DNA from: Chamaecrista fasciculata
Lineage: Eukaryota > Streptophyta > Magnoliopsida > Fabales > Fabaceae
Assembly: GCA_003254925.1 (NCBI GenBank)
Contig: QANZ01036525.1
Location: 1-64,000, forward strand
DNA length: 64,000 nt
Reading direction: 5' to 3'
Shown: piece by piece, positions 11,744-24,119 of the stretch
Numbering within the stretch: the stretch's first letter is position 1
Layout: every line of letters begins with the position of its first letter
The notes under the pieces: generated by a model
What the model was told of the DNA's origin: nothing
Database searches by the model: none
The model's input: the letters and a program-made list of their open reading frames with translations, nothing else
Program-made: the position numbers and the translations under genes

Positions 11744-12384
11744 GGCTTAAGTGCAATTTTGGTCCCTTAACTTTCTCAAAGGTCTCAATTTGGTCCTCTA
11801 ACTTTTTTTGTTGCAATTTTGGTCCCCTAACTTTCGCAAAGGGCTCAATTTGGTCCCCTAACTTTTTTTGTTGCAATTTTGGTCCCTTAACTTTCGTAAA
11901 GGTCTCAATTTGGTCCCTTAACTTTTTTTGTTGCAATTTTGGTCCCCTAACTTTTGAGAGCGTCTGACTGTTGGTCCCAAGTGCACTTTTTCCATCCATT
12001 ATCTGCCGTTAGTGCCGATCTGGCAGGCTGAGTTGGCTGATGACGTGACAAATATGGGTGAAGTGGATTAAAAAAGGACCATTATGCAGAGACGTTTTCA
12101 TGACTTGGAAGTGCACTTGGGACCAATAGTGAAACGTTTTCAAGAGTTAAGAGACCAAAATTGCAACAAAAAAAGTTAGGGGACTAAATTAAGACCTTTG
12201 CGAAAGTTAGGGGACCAAATTGAGACCTTTGTGAAAGTTAAGGGACCAAAATTGCAACAAAAAAAGTTAGGGGACCAAATTGAGACCTTTGCGAAAGTTA
12301 AGGGACCAAAATTGCAACAAAAAAAGTTAGGGGACCAAATTGAGACCTTTGCAAAAGTTAGGGAACCAAAATTGCACTTAAGCC
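11744..12384. mobile_element. Fold-back MULE with internal 60-bp tandem arrays
   Basis: The ends are GGCTTAAGTGCAATTTTGG and its inverted copy. The exact 9-base duplication TTTTTTATT lies at 11735-11743 and 12385-12393. Each arm carries about three to four tandem copies of a 60-base unit built on the words TGCAATTTTGGTCCC and TCAATTTGGTCC. The centre (about 11950-12140) is not repeated. No transposase is present. The right end lies only about 110 bases upstream of the TATA-like box of the carrier gene. Confidence 0.88.
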
Positions 12385-12493
12385 TTTTTTATTTTTCTGT
12401 TATGAGTCCTATAATTATTTTGTTTCAGACATAAAAATAAAAAGGATATATAATAATAATGTTTGTAATTATCATCTGTAAGAAAAATCATAA

Positions 12494-12501
12494 ATATAAA
12501 A
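12494..12501 (+). promoter_or_regulatory. Candidate TATA box of the thiamine diphosphate carrier gene
   Basis: ATATAAAA lies about 200 bases upstream of the end of the untranslated first exon. That exon ends at 12700 with donor CAAG|GTACGT; the leader intron ends at 12920 (TTTCTAG). It is close to the fold-back element ending at 12384. Confidence 0.45.
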
Positions 12502-12957
12502 AGTTGAAGCATTCCAAAATTCCAGCATAGCCTCCCTCTCATCTCAAGACTCAAGAGGAAGAAGAAGACGTCCCTTCCTATTGTGTATTTCCGGAATCGT
12601 GATCTCAAATCTCAAATCTCAATCAAATAAGGCGGCAATCGAAGGCCTTCCTCTCTTTGGGATTTGAATTCTGAGCTCTCTTCTCCTTCCCCAATTCAAG
12701 GTACGTGCCCAACCATGCTCTACTCTCCGTATACCTTCGTTCTTTTCACAAATTTCCCGCCTCCACGATCTCGAAACCTAGTTTTACAGGGCTTTCGTGA
12801 TTAATTTGCTACTTTTTTTTTTTTGTTGTGAATTTCTAATCATTCGACATTGTTGATGTGGGTTTTTCTTTTACGTGGAATATTTAGTTACTTTATTTGT
12901 TTGTTTTTTTTCTTTTCTAGGTTGTAGATTGGAAGGAAGGGAAGGGAGTTTCTGGTA

Positions 12958-15900
12958 ATGGAGGAGTCGAGCCAAATGAGGCGAGCTATGATTGATGCCT
13001 CTGCTGGGGCGATTTCGGGTGGTATATCACGGACGGTGACGTCACCTCTTGATGTGATTAAGATAAGATTCCAGGTCAGTTGTGGTCCGTTGCGTCATTC
13101 TGGATGAGAGTTTCAAGTTAATTGTTTGCATTTCCATTGTAATGTATTTCTATGTTTGCGCATTATCATGTTGGAACGGAATTTTTATCTTGTGTTGAAT
13201 GAAACTACTATAAACTCCATGTAATCCGGATCCTTGTAATCTCTTTATTCTATTTTCTGTATTGGTAGAGGGGTGGAGGGAGGGAAAGGGCAGCTTCATT
13301 GGGAAAAGTTTTAACTGTCAAGTCCTTGCTTTGAAATAATTCTTAATTTGAATAGCCAAAAAAGAGGAAGAAAATAATAAAAAACTAGAGACAATTTTTG
13401 GAGCCTGGCAATGTGCAAATTGTGGGTTTACTGGTCTAGTTAGCAGTTCGGATCCTCTGAATTTGACTTCCTTGAATTTCTCTATAATTTAGAGAGATAT
13501 GAGATTAAAATGCATGGTTTCATTTAGTAAACCGGTGAAACAGTTTGTTTCATGTACAGGAAGGAAAAAAAACAACAACAACTAATTATAGAGAAATTCA
13601 AAGGAGTCAAATACAGATGATCTGATTTTCTTAGTTATGGACAGGAAAGTTGATTTTATTTGATATACTGAAGATTACAAACAGATTAACTCAATAATGT
13701 GAAGAAAAATTGTTATCTAGAGATTGTTTGAGTCTGATCTTGGATCTCATGGCTATAAAGTTTAGTATGAGATTTAGAGTATGATCTCAAGCAATAATTT
13801 TATTTGACACTATTCATCAGAAATAGGGTTTACCGACTTATTATTATTGTTTGACGACCAATGGCTTATTGACTCTTAAAAAATTTGTGATCATCAAAAA
13901 GCTTTTCAATTTACGTCCATGATATATAGTTGTTATTTTCTGGACATTTGCGTCTTGATAATTATGCGATTCGGGATAAGTTTGTACCCTCATTTGGGGC
14001 TTCACAGTTCACAGTAAAATATGTATATATCATATGTATTATGTAGTTCAGGTTTGTATACATATGATTATTTTGATTCTTGGGCTTGTGGCTGTTTATT
14101 GATGTCTGCTCCATCTTCAATGTGGGCAATGAGCTGAAGACTCTTTCTTTCACTCTCATTTATTGAAAGGTTCAACTAGAGCCCACATCTTCATGGGCTT
14201 TACTACGGAAGCAGTTGTCTGTGCCATCAAAATATACCGGAATGGTTCAAGCAAGTAGAGATATATTTAGAGAGGAAGGCATGAAGGTAAGAAAGCTTTT
14301 TTTTTTTAGTTATTGTTTTATTTTCCCCTCAGACTTTGTCTCTTCTAAGTTTATTATGTTGTTTTATCAATTGTAGTGTTGACAATATTGGTATAAATTA
14401 GCATACTCAGTTACTTACTATCATATTATACACAGATATTGTACTTTCTTTTATAATATGCATTGAAAAACAAAATCTGTAATATGCGTAATACATCTAA
14501 ATAAAGATTATATACTTAGAAGTAAAGAAACATATACATTCCTTGTTATTATGTAACCTCAAAGTATCATATCTCATCGATAACTCCAAAGCAGTTGAGC
14601 TTCACCATGCTTATTCTTACCCCATCCCCTCTTTATCTAAGCAATTATCTGCCAGAATTTGTCCACAATAGCTAAAGATCCCATGATACTAAAAACAATA
14701 GTGAGCACAAACTCGTCTTGTCTGTTGACTTTTATTCATGATTTTAAACATGGCAGTGCTTCATCCCAATCTAATTATTTCCTCTCTGTTGCTTTATTTA
14801 TTAATCAAAGGATGCAAAACATGTCCCTATAGGCTTTTATGTTTCATATAAATAAATAAGTTATAATATTTATAAACCCAAAATGCAGATGTCTATAATG
14901 CTTTATCTCTTTAGTATTCTGCTACCTATTCCTTCCTGTTCTCCTTTAAAAAGTTGGCTGTTGGCAACTTGGCATGTCTGTTTATTTGATGGCATTGGCA
15001 GTCTTAAGAGTTCTCCCAAAAGTTTCATGACAATCTGTTTTTTCCTTAGTCTGATATGTCCTTTTTCTTAATTACTTATCTCAGGGTTTTTGGCGGGGCA
15101 ATGTGCCAGCATTGCTCATGGTTATGCCATACACAGCCATACAGTTTACAGTTTTACACAAGTTGAAGACTTTCGCTTCTGGTTCTTCCAAGACAGGTAT
15201 TTTATGTTCTATTTCAATTGTTGTTCAGTTGTTCAACATATTAGGTTTTATGAGCTATGTGAATTGGTGTTCTAGGTGCCTCTTAGGTAATTTGGTAATT
15301 AGTTTCTGTTTATCTTATCACTGTCACTTATTTCTTTAAAAAGGTAGGTCCATAAGTTCCTCATTTTTATTTCACCATCTTGCTCTTGCTAAATTTCAAT
15401 TTACCAATTTATTTGAGGGAAGAATGCTGTCTGTAGTTTATAGATACATACACAATATATTTGCAGGTTAAAACCTATTATCATATTCATACCCATTTTC
15501 ATGGATATTTCTTATCGAGAATTGTCCTGTGGTTTTTCAAACTTAAGGTTTATTTAGTTTATTCTGTTGCTACAGAAAATCACATTCATTTGAGCCCATA
15601 TCTATCCTATGTCAGTGGTGCTTTAGCTGGGTGTGCAGCTACTGTAGGATCATATCCCTTTGATCTTCTCCGGACTATATTGGCTTCTCAGGGTGAACCT
15701 AAGGTATTAAACATTATTTTATGATTATAATATGCCTTGGCTGACTGGTTCAACGTCTGAACAAAGTTTTCCCACCATTTTAGGTATATCCAAACATGCG
15801 GTCAGCATTTGTTGATATAGTCAGGGTTCGTGGCTTCCAAGGTTTATATGCTGGATTAACGCCAACACTAGTTGAGATTATACCTTATGCAGGACTACAA

Positions 15901-17236
15901 TTTGGCACCTATGATACTTTCAAACGATGGACAATGGTAGAATTTCAGTGCCTTCTACTGATAATGTTATTTCCATTAGTTGACATAATGCGCTCCATGC
16001 ATTGATGTTATAGTTAGGCCTTTGTGAGCATTTCATAAGGTTAATATGTTGGTTTTTTTTTTACTCCACCCTAACAATTAAACTAGTTAGTTTTTGTAGT
16101 GTTTTGTCCCATCATTTTACAGTCTTTTGGTAGTCGTGGAATGAGAGTAGAAGAATTAGATTGATATAATGCATAAATTAATATCTTATCTGTATGTAGA
16201 TTCAGAATGCTTCATCAGTATTGAGGGTTGCTTTATGTGTCTCACTCTGTATGTGGAATCTCCATTATACATAATATAAACATCCTTAATTTTTTACAGC
16301 TTATTATTATGGATCACTAATTCACATGCCTGATGCCTAAACATCCTTAATTTTTTACAGCTTATTATGTCGTCATGCTTTGATAAATTATTTGCATTCA
16401 CAATGAAGATATTGACAGTAGTAGTTTGTGCTAGTTTTGAATTAGAATGCATCTGAGTGATTGTGCCCCTGTAAAAACTCTTGTAATCTATTTAACCTAT
16501 TTAATTTCTCCGCTTGTTGTAACTGGTAATCTCATTTGAAGCGTGGAGTTCTCAAATTCTTATTGCATGGTAATGATATTCTATTTTTTTAATTATATAT
16601 TGTGTATTATTGTAGGCATGGAACCACTATAGATATTCCAACACTAGCTTGTCCGTGAAAGAGGATGGCCTCTCTAGCTTTCAGCTCTTCCTTTGTGGAC
16701 TGGCTGCTGGAACATGTGCCAAACTTGTCTGTCATCCACTTGATGTGGTCAAGAAAAGATTTCAGGTAGGCTCTACCTTTACTAACGGACATATTTATTA
16801 TTTAAGGACTATCTTGAAAGAGTTGATAGTGTAAAATTGTTCGCCTATTAAACTTTTTTACTGAAAAATCTGACAGTTAACACTAAAAATATTGTACCTA
16901 TGCCTTTTGCCCATTTTGAAGTATGAGTATTAGAATCATCTGATCAAAATATCAAAGCAAACTTGTGTTGCTGATGTCTTTGTGAAATATATTTATGAAA
17001 CATTGAATGTTTGTTTGGTGCAGATCGAAGGACTACAGAGGCATCCAAGATACGGAGCTCGAGTGGAGCATCGAGCATATAGGAATATGGTAGATGCCAT
17101 GCAACGAATACTAAGGTTGGAGGGTTGGGCTGGTCTATACAAAGGAATTGTCCCTTCAACTATTAAAGCTGCACCAGCTGGTGCTGTAACCTTTGTTGCT
17201 TATGAATTGACTTCAGATTGGTTGGAGTCCCTTTAA
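12958..17236 (+). CDS. TPC: Mitochondrial thiamine diphosphate carrier
   Basis: Seven coding exons with clean GT-AG borders: 12958-13074, 14170-14286, 15085-15196, 15576-15703, 15784-15936, 16616-16765, 17024-17236. They add up to 990 bases, 329 residues, normal for the family. A leader intron (12701-12920) precedes the ATG ([20 protein letters not shown]). Three mitochondrial carrier repeats each show the signature: [10 protein letters not shown] near residue 30, [10 protein letters not shown] mid-protein, [10 protein letters not shown] near 255. Family features such as [20 protein letters not shown] match plant TPC1/TPC2-type carriers, which exchange cytosolic thiamine diphosphate across the inner mitochondrial membrane to supply pyruvate and oxoglutarate dehydrogenases. 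The substrate is by homology; membership of the SLC25 family is clear. All exons are intact. Confidence 0.93.
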
Positions 17237-17932
17237 TATGATTCTTGATTTTTTTTTAATGATTATTCATATAATTTTTTTGGATAAAAAAAAAACTTTA
17301 GATGATTATGTTCCTCATAGGATAGGTAGAAAGCAAGATGGATATGCTGAGTTTACAGGTGGAAGGAAGTCAAGATGAAATCTGAGATCATAGTAAAGCT
17401 GTTGCACCTGTTTCTCGATTTTGAAGACTGTTAATACGTGATAGATCTTGCTGGCAATGCGGACAGTTGAGATCCAAATTGCAGATATTCCAAAATAGTG
17501 TGCTTCAGCCCTTGTCCAGTTTTACCTCCATTCTGACTTGTATAGTTTTTTTTGTTTCTAATATAGATAAGAATAACTAAATAAGATTGTTGCAAAAAAG
17601 AGAAAAACTTATATAAAATTTCTCATATGTTTGTCATGAAGTTCTTTCAATCATAAATTTTAATTACATTCTCTTTCTTATGTGAAAAATTGTCTTTCAT
17701 ATTCTCTTTTTTATCATGATTAGTTATGCAAAATAAATGTCACACATCTTATTTTGATTAAAATAGCTTACAGCAAAGATATAATGAATTTCATATAAGA
17801 TGCATGTGGACAGAGGGTTATAGACATATCAGGCTTCATTTGGCTGACATAGTGATCCCCCAAGATTATATACTCTGATTAAAAGTATCCAAGACAAGCA
17901 TAATGACTCTTCATTATCTTACTTCAGTTACC
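17237..17932. other. 3' flank of the carrier gene
   Basis: This holds the probable 3' untranslated region (to about 17550 by composition) and AT-rich spacer. No other gene was identified. Confidence 0.45.
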
Positions 17933-18560
17933 TAGGGTGGTCATTGGGCAGTTTTGAACCAAATTTTTAACCGAACCGCTCACATCGGTTTGAAATAATT
18001 CTTAATCAAGCTGTTAAAAATAATTTGTTTAACCAAACCAAATAAAACTGATAAATAGGCAGTTTAGACAGTCGGTTTGAGCGGTTAACAAGTTTATTAG
18101 TTATTTTTATTAATTAATTATAAAATTAGAGAGAAAAAATTAGTGTTTTGAAGTAATAAGTTTAATTTATAGAATAGATAAAAAAAATGACAAATGAGAT
18201 TAGAGATTTGAGAGAATAAAATTGTATAACGAAGAATAGTTGTTAATTGTTGTCTAAGATAAATCAAATTTTATGATTCAATAAGATAATATAATAAAAA
18301 AATATAATAAAATCAAATGATGATAAAAAATTAATAATTTTTTTATGAAATGTAATTGCATATAACATAATATAAGTAAAAATAGCTATATATAAATACT
18401 AGCGGTCGGTTCGGTTCGGTTAATTGTATGCCTAAATTGTTAATCGAACAAAACCATCCATTTTTCATGCATTTTTAACCAAACCAAACCGCTCAATTGA
18501 TCGGTTTAGTTCAGTTTTGCTTCGATTCGGTTTGGTTTTGTTCGGTTTTGAACACCCCTA
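17933..18560. mobile_element. hAT-type non-autonomous element
   Basis: A 628-base element that begins TAGGGTGGTCA and ends, inverted, TAGGGGTGTTCA. The subterminal regions are rich in AACCGAACC and GGTTCGGTT words. The flanks CAGTTACC (17925-17932) and CAGTTTACC (18561-18569) are an 8 bp duplication with one extra T. TAGGGGTG-type ends are typical of plant hAT MITEs. The centre is AT-rich and non-coding. Confidence 0.75.
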
Positions 18561-19175
18561 CAGTTTACCCACAAAAAGAAAAGAGAAAATGGATAGGCAA
18601 ATAAGATTTTCGACGGAACACTCTGCATCACTATTGACACTGAATCAAATTTTGAAGTGCAAAGTGTGAAGGAAAAATTCTTTGTTCTCATACTAATCAA
18701 ACAAGACAGAAACTCCACATCGTAAACTAGGGATGTAATTCTTCCGTAATCAACAAAGATATAGAGCATACAAATATAAATTATATCTTACTAGGCAAAA
18801 CTCAATCGGCTCTTTATTGAAGACTAGGGCTTGAATCAAGACTCATCCTTGAACCCTAAGCATGATGGATGAATGAACAGGATCTCAAATATCGGTTTGC
18901 CAAACTCTATTAGAAATTCTTCAACCCTCCCCAAAGAAAGGAAATTTATAACTATTACAAAATTTTTCTTGAATATCCTAACAAGTACATGGGCTTTTCT
19001 GTAATATTACAAGCACAATAGAAAGTCATCAGCAGGTCAATAAACACGTCAGATTGACAGTCTAACAATTGCTTCTTTGGAAAATTTCAACCTTTCTTCA
19101 AATGGGCAAGACTTCTCGTAGTCGTCTGTGGCATTCGTAAGAAAGATACCTGTTAGTAGTGCTAATTACTTGTGT
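18561..19175. other. 3' flank of the NDUFAF4-like gene
   Basis: Non-coding. It probably includes the 3' untranslated region of the minus-strand gene that ends at 19176. No further element was recognised. Confidence 0.4.
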
Positions 19176-20928
19176 TCATATGCTGTTCTTTCCTTTATTG
19201 CTACTTTCAGGAGGTATTGATAGGAACTGCAAGATCCTTTGAATCTGGACAGCATCAACATGAAACTTCTCAGCAATCTGGTGGACTTCCATAGGTCCTT
19301 TGTGATCATCAGCCTTGCCTTCATGCAGGAGGATGACATGGCGCAACTGTGCTACATTTAAGGTGCCTGAAGGAACAGGCCTTTCCTCATACCTGCCAGA
19401 TTCTGGTTTAGTGTTTCGCAATTTTGGCATTGGCCTATTATACTTCTGTACCACAGCCTGTAGCCATAAAATCAAACTGAGTTAAGCTTGTCCTAGTAAA
19501 ACATGCAATAATAACATAGCTTGTGCAATTCAAGTTGTGTTAGTCTATTGCTTAAACAACATAAGTGGAGATAAATTAAATGTAGGTTGCAAAAATTCAG
19601 GCTACATTAAGAACAACATATGCAAACTCGTGTTAGTTAGACTGTGAGTTAGACTGAGAAGTTTCCTAAAAAGATTTCTGACATCTGTTCAATTCCAATG
19701 ACAATTTGCTAGCTCCATTAGTCAGACAAGGACATATACCATGAACCTTACGCAGTGTTGATGGTGAAATAATAGAGTAACTGTCAACCAGGTTTGACCT
19801 ATTTGCTAATTAGTAGCATAATTATATATATATGTATATGTAAGTGTGTACGTATATCACAAAGATCAATTTGTAACATAATATCAAGGCTGAATTCTAT
19901 TTCAATTAGACGATTTCACTTCACTCTTTGGGAGATAAACAAAGCAATATATAGGAAAGTGACACATTTGGAGCTGAACTTAATTAACACCTTTTCTAAG
20001 TCAGCATACCAAGAGCAACGTAGTTGCCGGAACTGACCATCCATCTCCCTTACAGTAAAAAATTGTAGATTCCAATTCATTTGTAAAGTGGTGAATTACA
20101 AACAATCTCCTCCTTATCATACAAATATGGTGAACCAAACAAGTTTGAACTAGTTGAATGTCAAACAAAAATGGAAAATAAAGGAAAATAGCACCACAAA
20201 AAAAATTGGTTTCAAAATTAACAAGTGAAAACAACCTTCACAAACTCACCTCACCCATCTCAGGTTTCCCTCCAGGCTTTGCAGTAATTCTGCCAACCAT
20301 TTGATCAAGCATAGCATCAAATTTAGGATCTCTTTCTTCCAAGATGTTGTCAGCATTGACTCTGGGACGACCACCTTAAGGCATGAAGAACAATAGCAAT
20401 CCCATCAACCGCAGTGAAATGATAATATATAGTAGCAATATACAACCTCACACAAACTGACAGACACAAAAAAAATTGCTAGTTTCAAAAAGTACTACTG
20501 GTAAGCCCTCAGGATCTAAGGCAACAAAGATATCAATTTCAAACGAAGAAGACTTGAAATTCATTGACCCTCCGTTGCTTAAGTGTTCTTTAAAGCAATG
20601 AAATAGAGCAATGTTAACCAATTCACTCAGAACAACAAATTCTCAGGATAACATCCGTCATCATTATTGTATCTATCAGACATAAATGAAATTAAAGAAG
20701 CAAAAAAAAAAAAAAGTAATTAAAATCCCTCGACCAGACCTAAAATGGCAGGCACACACACTTACCGAGGTCCAGTTCGTCTTGCTCGCCGGACTTCGAG
20801 ATATCTGCTTTGTCGGGCGGTGGCGGCCGGCGATCGACGGCGGTCTTCGGTTTTGACGACGATAATGTTGTATCAACGGCGGAAGTAGGTCGGAATCTTC
20901 CAGATGCTCGTCGAAATGCCTGACCCAT
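19176..20928 (-). CDS. Small protein, probable NDUFAF4-like complex I assembly factor
   Basis: Three coding exons, 20928-20766, 20374-20250 and 19457-19176, with phase-consistent GT-AG borders, encode 189 residues. The N-terminus is MGQAFRRASGRFRP. The middle exon gives GGRPRVNADNILEERDPKFD. The last exon holds GTLNVAQLRHVILLHEGKAD and HQIAEKFHVDAVQIQRILQF. Overall length, the short basic N-terminus after Met-Gly, and a late helix-rich block resembling the 'EAL..LLxxH...W..EKI...Y.L...DV..LLKYF' region of NDUFAF4 suggest the mitochondrial complex I assembly factor family. That family link is my inference from weak similarity; the gene structure itself is solid. The Met-Gly start may also suit N-myristoylation. 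Confidence 0.75.
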
Positions 20929-20956
20929 CTTTCTTGTGTTCTTCGTCCGTCTTTCA

Positions 20957-21137
20957 CTTCGATGCTATTAATATCAGGAAAAAAACTAAGTATTAAAAAA
21001 TAAAAATATATAATGTTTTTAATAATAAATCTAACAACAATAATACTACAAAAATAAAATTAATAGCCAAAAAAAAATAATACTACAAAAAATTCGAATA
21101 AAAGTTTATTCTTTAATATTAATTTATAATTTTTTAT
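20957..21137. promoter_or_regulatory. Upstream region of the NDUFAF4-like gene
   Basis: AT-rich sequence directly 5' of the minus-strand gene. No individual motif is convincing. Confidence 0.25.
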
Positions 21138-21634
21138 GATAAAAAAAGAAAATTGCAATAAGACCCCTCAAACTTTGAGTCATTTAGAAATAGGTCCTGA
21201 AACTTTCAATTTCTTAAATTAGATCCTTAAATTTTGAAGATTTAAGAGTTAAATCTTTTCATCCATTTTTTCACTATCAATATTAATTGTTGTCATATCA
21301 TACTTTCAAATATTTAATTTTTAACCACATAAATAATCTTAATAAAAAAAATCTTTTGATGTTAGAGTTTTTTTTTATTTATTGATTAAATAATATGTTA
21401 TGTTATGATTTTTTTTATTTTATTTTTTTAAAAAATTATTAATCTTGTTAAGATTGTTGAGATGACAATAAATAAAAAATACATATAAAGATGACATCAC
21501 AATAATTAATAAAAAAAATAAAGAATCTAATTCCTAAATCTTCAAAGTTTCAAGATTTTATTTTCAAAATTGAAAGTTAAAGGACCTATTTTCAAATGAA
21601 CCAAAGTCTAGGGGGTCATATTGCATTTTTTGTC
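21138..21634. mobile_element. Degenerate fold-back element
   Basis: The left arm (TTGCAATAAGACCCCTCAAA, then AATAGGTCCTGAAACTTTCA) is inverted at the right (around 21550-21630). No target-site duplication could be found and the ends are approximate. It belongs to the 'TTTGGTCC' class of long inverted repeats frequent in this window. Confidence 0.55.
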
Positions 21635-21639
21635 ATAAA

Positions 21640-23478
21640 CAAATTAAACGAAAAATTAAATGAATTGATTTCCCGAGAGTTTGTGAAGCAAATTATATCT
21701 TTTTTTATAAATCATATGAATAATAAAAAACACATCAAGTCAAATTATATGTGAAGGAACAAATATAATTTGCAATAAGACTATAATTATATTATAAATT
21801 ATATGTTTATAATATAATTATATATGTGAACCATCCATTATAATTATATGTTTATAATATAATTTGACTTGATTCTTTTTTTAAAAAAATAATTAAATTT
21901 ATAGTTCTTTTTGATAAAAAGAGATATTATTTGATTCTTAATTATACCAAATTAATTAATGAATCTTTTAATAATCGAAATATATTATTTGATCTTTGAA
22001 ATATTTCAATTATCAACTATTTGGTCTCTAGTGATGATTTGGTCCATTGATTTTGAATTAATTTTATACTTTTTGACTCATGAATGTGTATTAAATTTAT
22101 ACTATTTGATCCTTATATTATTATTGAATTAATACTTTTTGATCCCTGAATTTTATACAAGGACCAAATCGTTGATAATTAAAATAATTCAAAAACTAAG
22201 TAATATATTTTTATTATTCATAATCTAATTAATTTATGAATCTAAATTTAGAGACTAAATAGTAGATTTTTTTTTATTAATTGCTGAAATTATGGTTTAG
22301 TAGTACGTAATTATCAATCAATATATTAAAATACAGGAGATAATATTGATTTATCAGAACATCAGATTAGGTATTACAAAAACATAACACAAGTTTGGTG
22401 ACACATGGACAGTACGCGCCCATGTTACACGTAGAATTAGGACAAGCAAGAAAGGACAGTGGGTCCCATAGAAGGCCAGATGTCCACGTGGATGCTTTGT
22501 GCCTTTTGCTTTTCCACATAAAATTTGAACTACTAATAATACCAGAATTCATTTGTATCACAAAATATCTTATATTCATAATCATGCAGTACTGTATATG
22601 GTTAAGAAGTGCTAATTAACCATTTTTTTTATATATATTTAAATAAATGATGTACGTGATACAATTTATTTACACGCTCATTTATTGTTAATTTCTCAAA
22701 TTATAGTCTTATAAAGGAGTCTCATTCTTTTCCGGCCAAAAAAAAAAGGGAGTTTCATTCTTTATCACAAAATTGAAGTAGGTCGAATGAATACTTTCGG
22801 TTGGAATTTAATTAACAAACAACTACTTCTACCATAAATGCTCTTTAATATATATGTTGAGATGATTAAATCATTAAATGATATGATAGTCTTTTTATAG
22901 AGGAAACAAAAACTATCGTCAACCAAAAGAAAAAAGAAACCTCCCGTGATTGTGAAGGTAGAACTTATTATATTAAATTATTTTGTTGGCGTTTTAAAAA
23001 TCCATTCATTTTAATATTTCTAAAAAAATATATAATTTATGTCTTATAATTCATGTCTTCAAATGAACATATTAGTACTTATATTAGCCTTCTATTATAT
23101 ATGGACAAAAAAAAAAAGTTCCTATACTATACTATACAGGTTTGGAGCCTTATAATCGTGAACTTCTACAAGTATATAATATACGTACAAGTTATATCTT
23201 ATTCTATATTATGCCTTTAAAATCTCTTGAGGTAATCTGCCTCCAAAATCATATAGTATCATCATATTATTATCAATACTATCAATGAATTTCAAAAGTT
23301 TATTCAACCATAAATTATATGGCTAATAAATGCAAATTACCCACGTCGCTAACTTCAAATAATTAGATTCTTAATACCTCTTAGCACTCCGAGAGAAAAC
23401 ATACTCACAAACACACACCTATGGTATCCAGAGCTTCACACCACTAAACATGATCAAATTTTAGTATCTTAAAGAGTT
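21640..23478. other. AT-rich intergenic, no gene seen
   Basis: This includes remnants of 'ttgatcc/ggaccaaat' repeats at about 21900-22290, too decayed to delimit, and a short GC-richer patch at about 22395-22500. No coding or RNA gene is supported. Confidence 0.45.
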
Positions 23479-23742
23479 TTAGAGAATTAGAGTCATGGTC
23501 AAACATACTATTAAGATGCTTAAAATCTTGGGACTGGAAGTTGAAAGTAGTACTGCAAGAGAAATGGGCAAAAAGAAGCAGTCACCAACTACGTATGGAA
23601 AAATCACTATAAAAAAAAAAATATCTATATGCATGTGTAATGAATATTTGGTGTCAACTTGATGAAATCCAGCAGGACACACCCAACGAGGAGGAAAACC
23701 CACTTCTAACTGCTCCATTTTCCTTTCCTCTATTGACATCAA
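23479..23742 (-). CDS. Unidentified short open frame
   Basis: The first part (from the second Met, SIEERKMEQLEVGFPPRWVC) has protein-like composition, while the rest is hydrophobic and resembles translated intron. It could be an isolated exon or a gene fragment downstream of the SANT gene. No family was recognised. Treat as doubtful. Confidence 0.15.
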   Translation of the reverse strand: MMSIEERKMEQLEVGFPPRWVCPAGFHQVDTKYSLHMHIDIFFFIVIFPYVVGDCFFLPISLAVLLSTSSPKILSILIVCLTMTLIL

Positions 23743-24119
23743 CTAATAAGCATAATTTCTAATAGAAAAACTACAAAATGTAAAACAGAGTCATAATCTG
23801 CATTGGAATGCTGTGTATTCTATTTACCACTGACATCAAAAAAGGAATTTAGATTGGAGAAAGGTATTGAAACCAAGAAATGAGACAAAAGCTTTCATAG
23901 AACTGTTGATCTCAGAACTGGAAAGACCAGAGGAATTTCTTCTGTTTCAGATTTTCATTTTTCAAGTACCTTGCAGCTAAAGGAACCTCTTGTGTAAGCA
24001 GTCGCTTGCAAATATCTAACACCCTCAGTCTTTTCTATGTTTGTCTATGATCTTGTATGTTTTATGTACCAATTTAAGGACTGAAAAGACTTCTACTTTG
24101 GTGTCATATGTTTATGACT

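Noticed and set aside
11739-12434. Lys/Gln-rich repeat proteins (KVKGPKLQQKKLGDQIETF type) on both strands
   Set aside because: They arise from the 60-bp non-coding arrays; length divisible by three keeps the frame open.
20676-20957. Longer alternative start for the NDUFAF4-like gene
   Set aside because: That frame differs from the one continuing through the splice sites; the ATG at 20928 gives consistent phases across all three exons.
22395-22619. Open frames in the GC-richer patch
   Set aside because: Overlapping frames on both strands, no family resemblance and no splice context.
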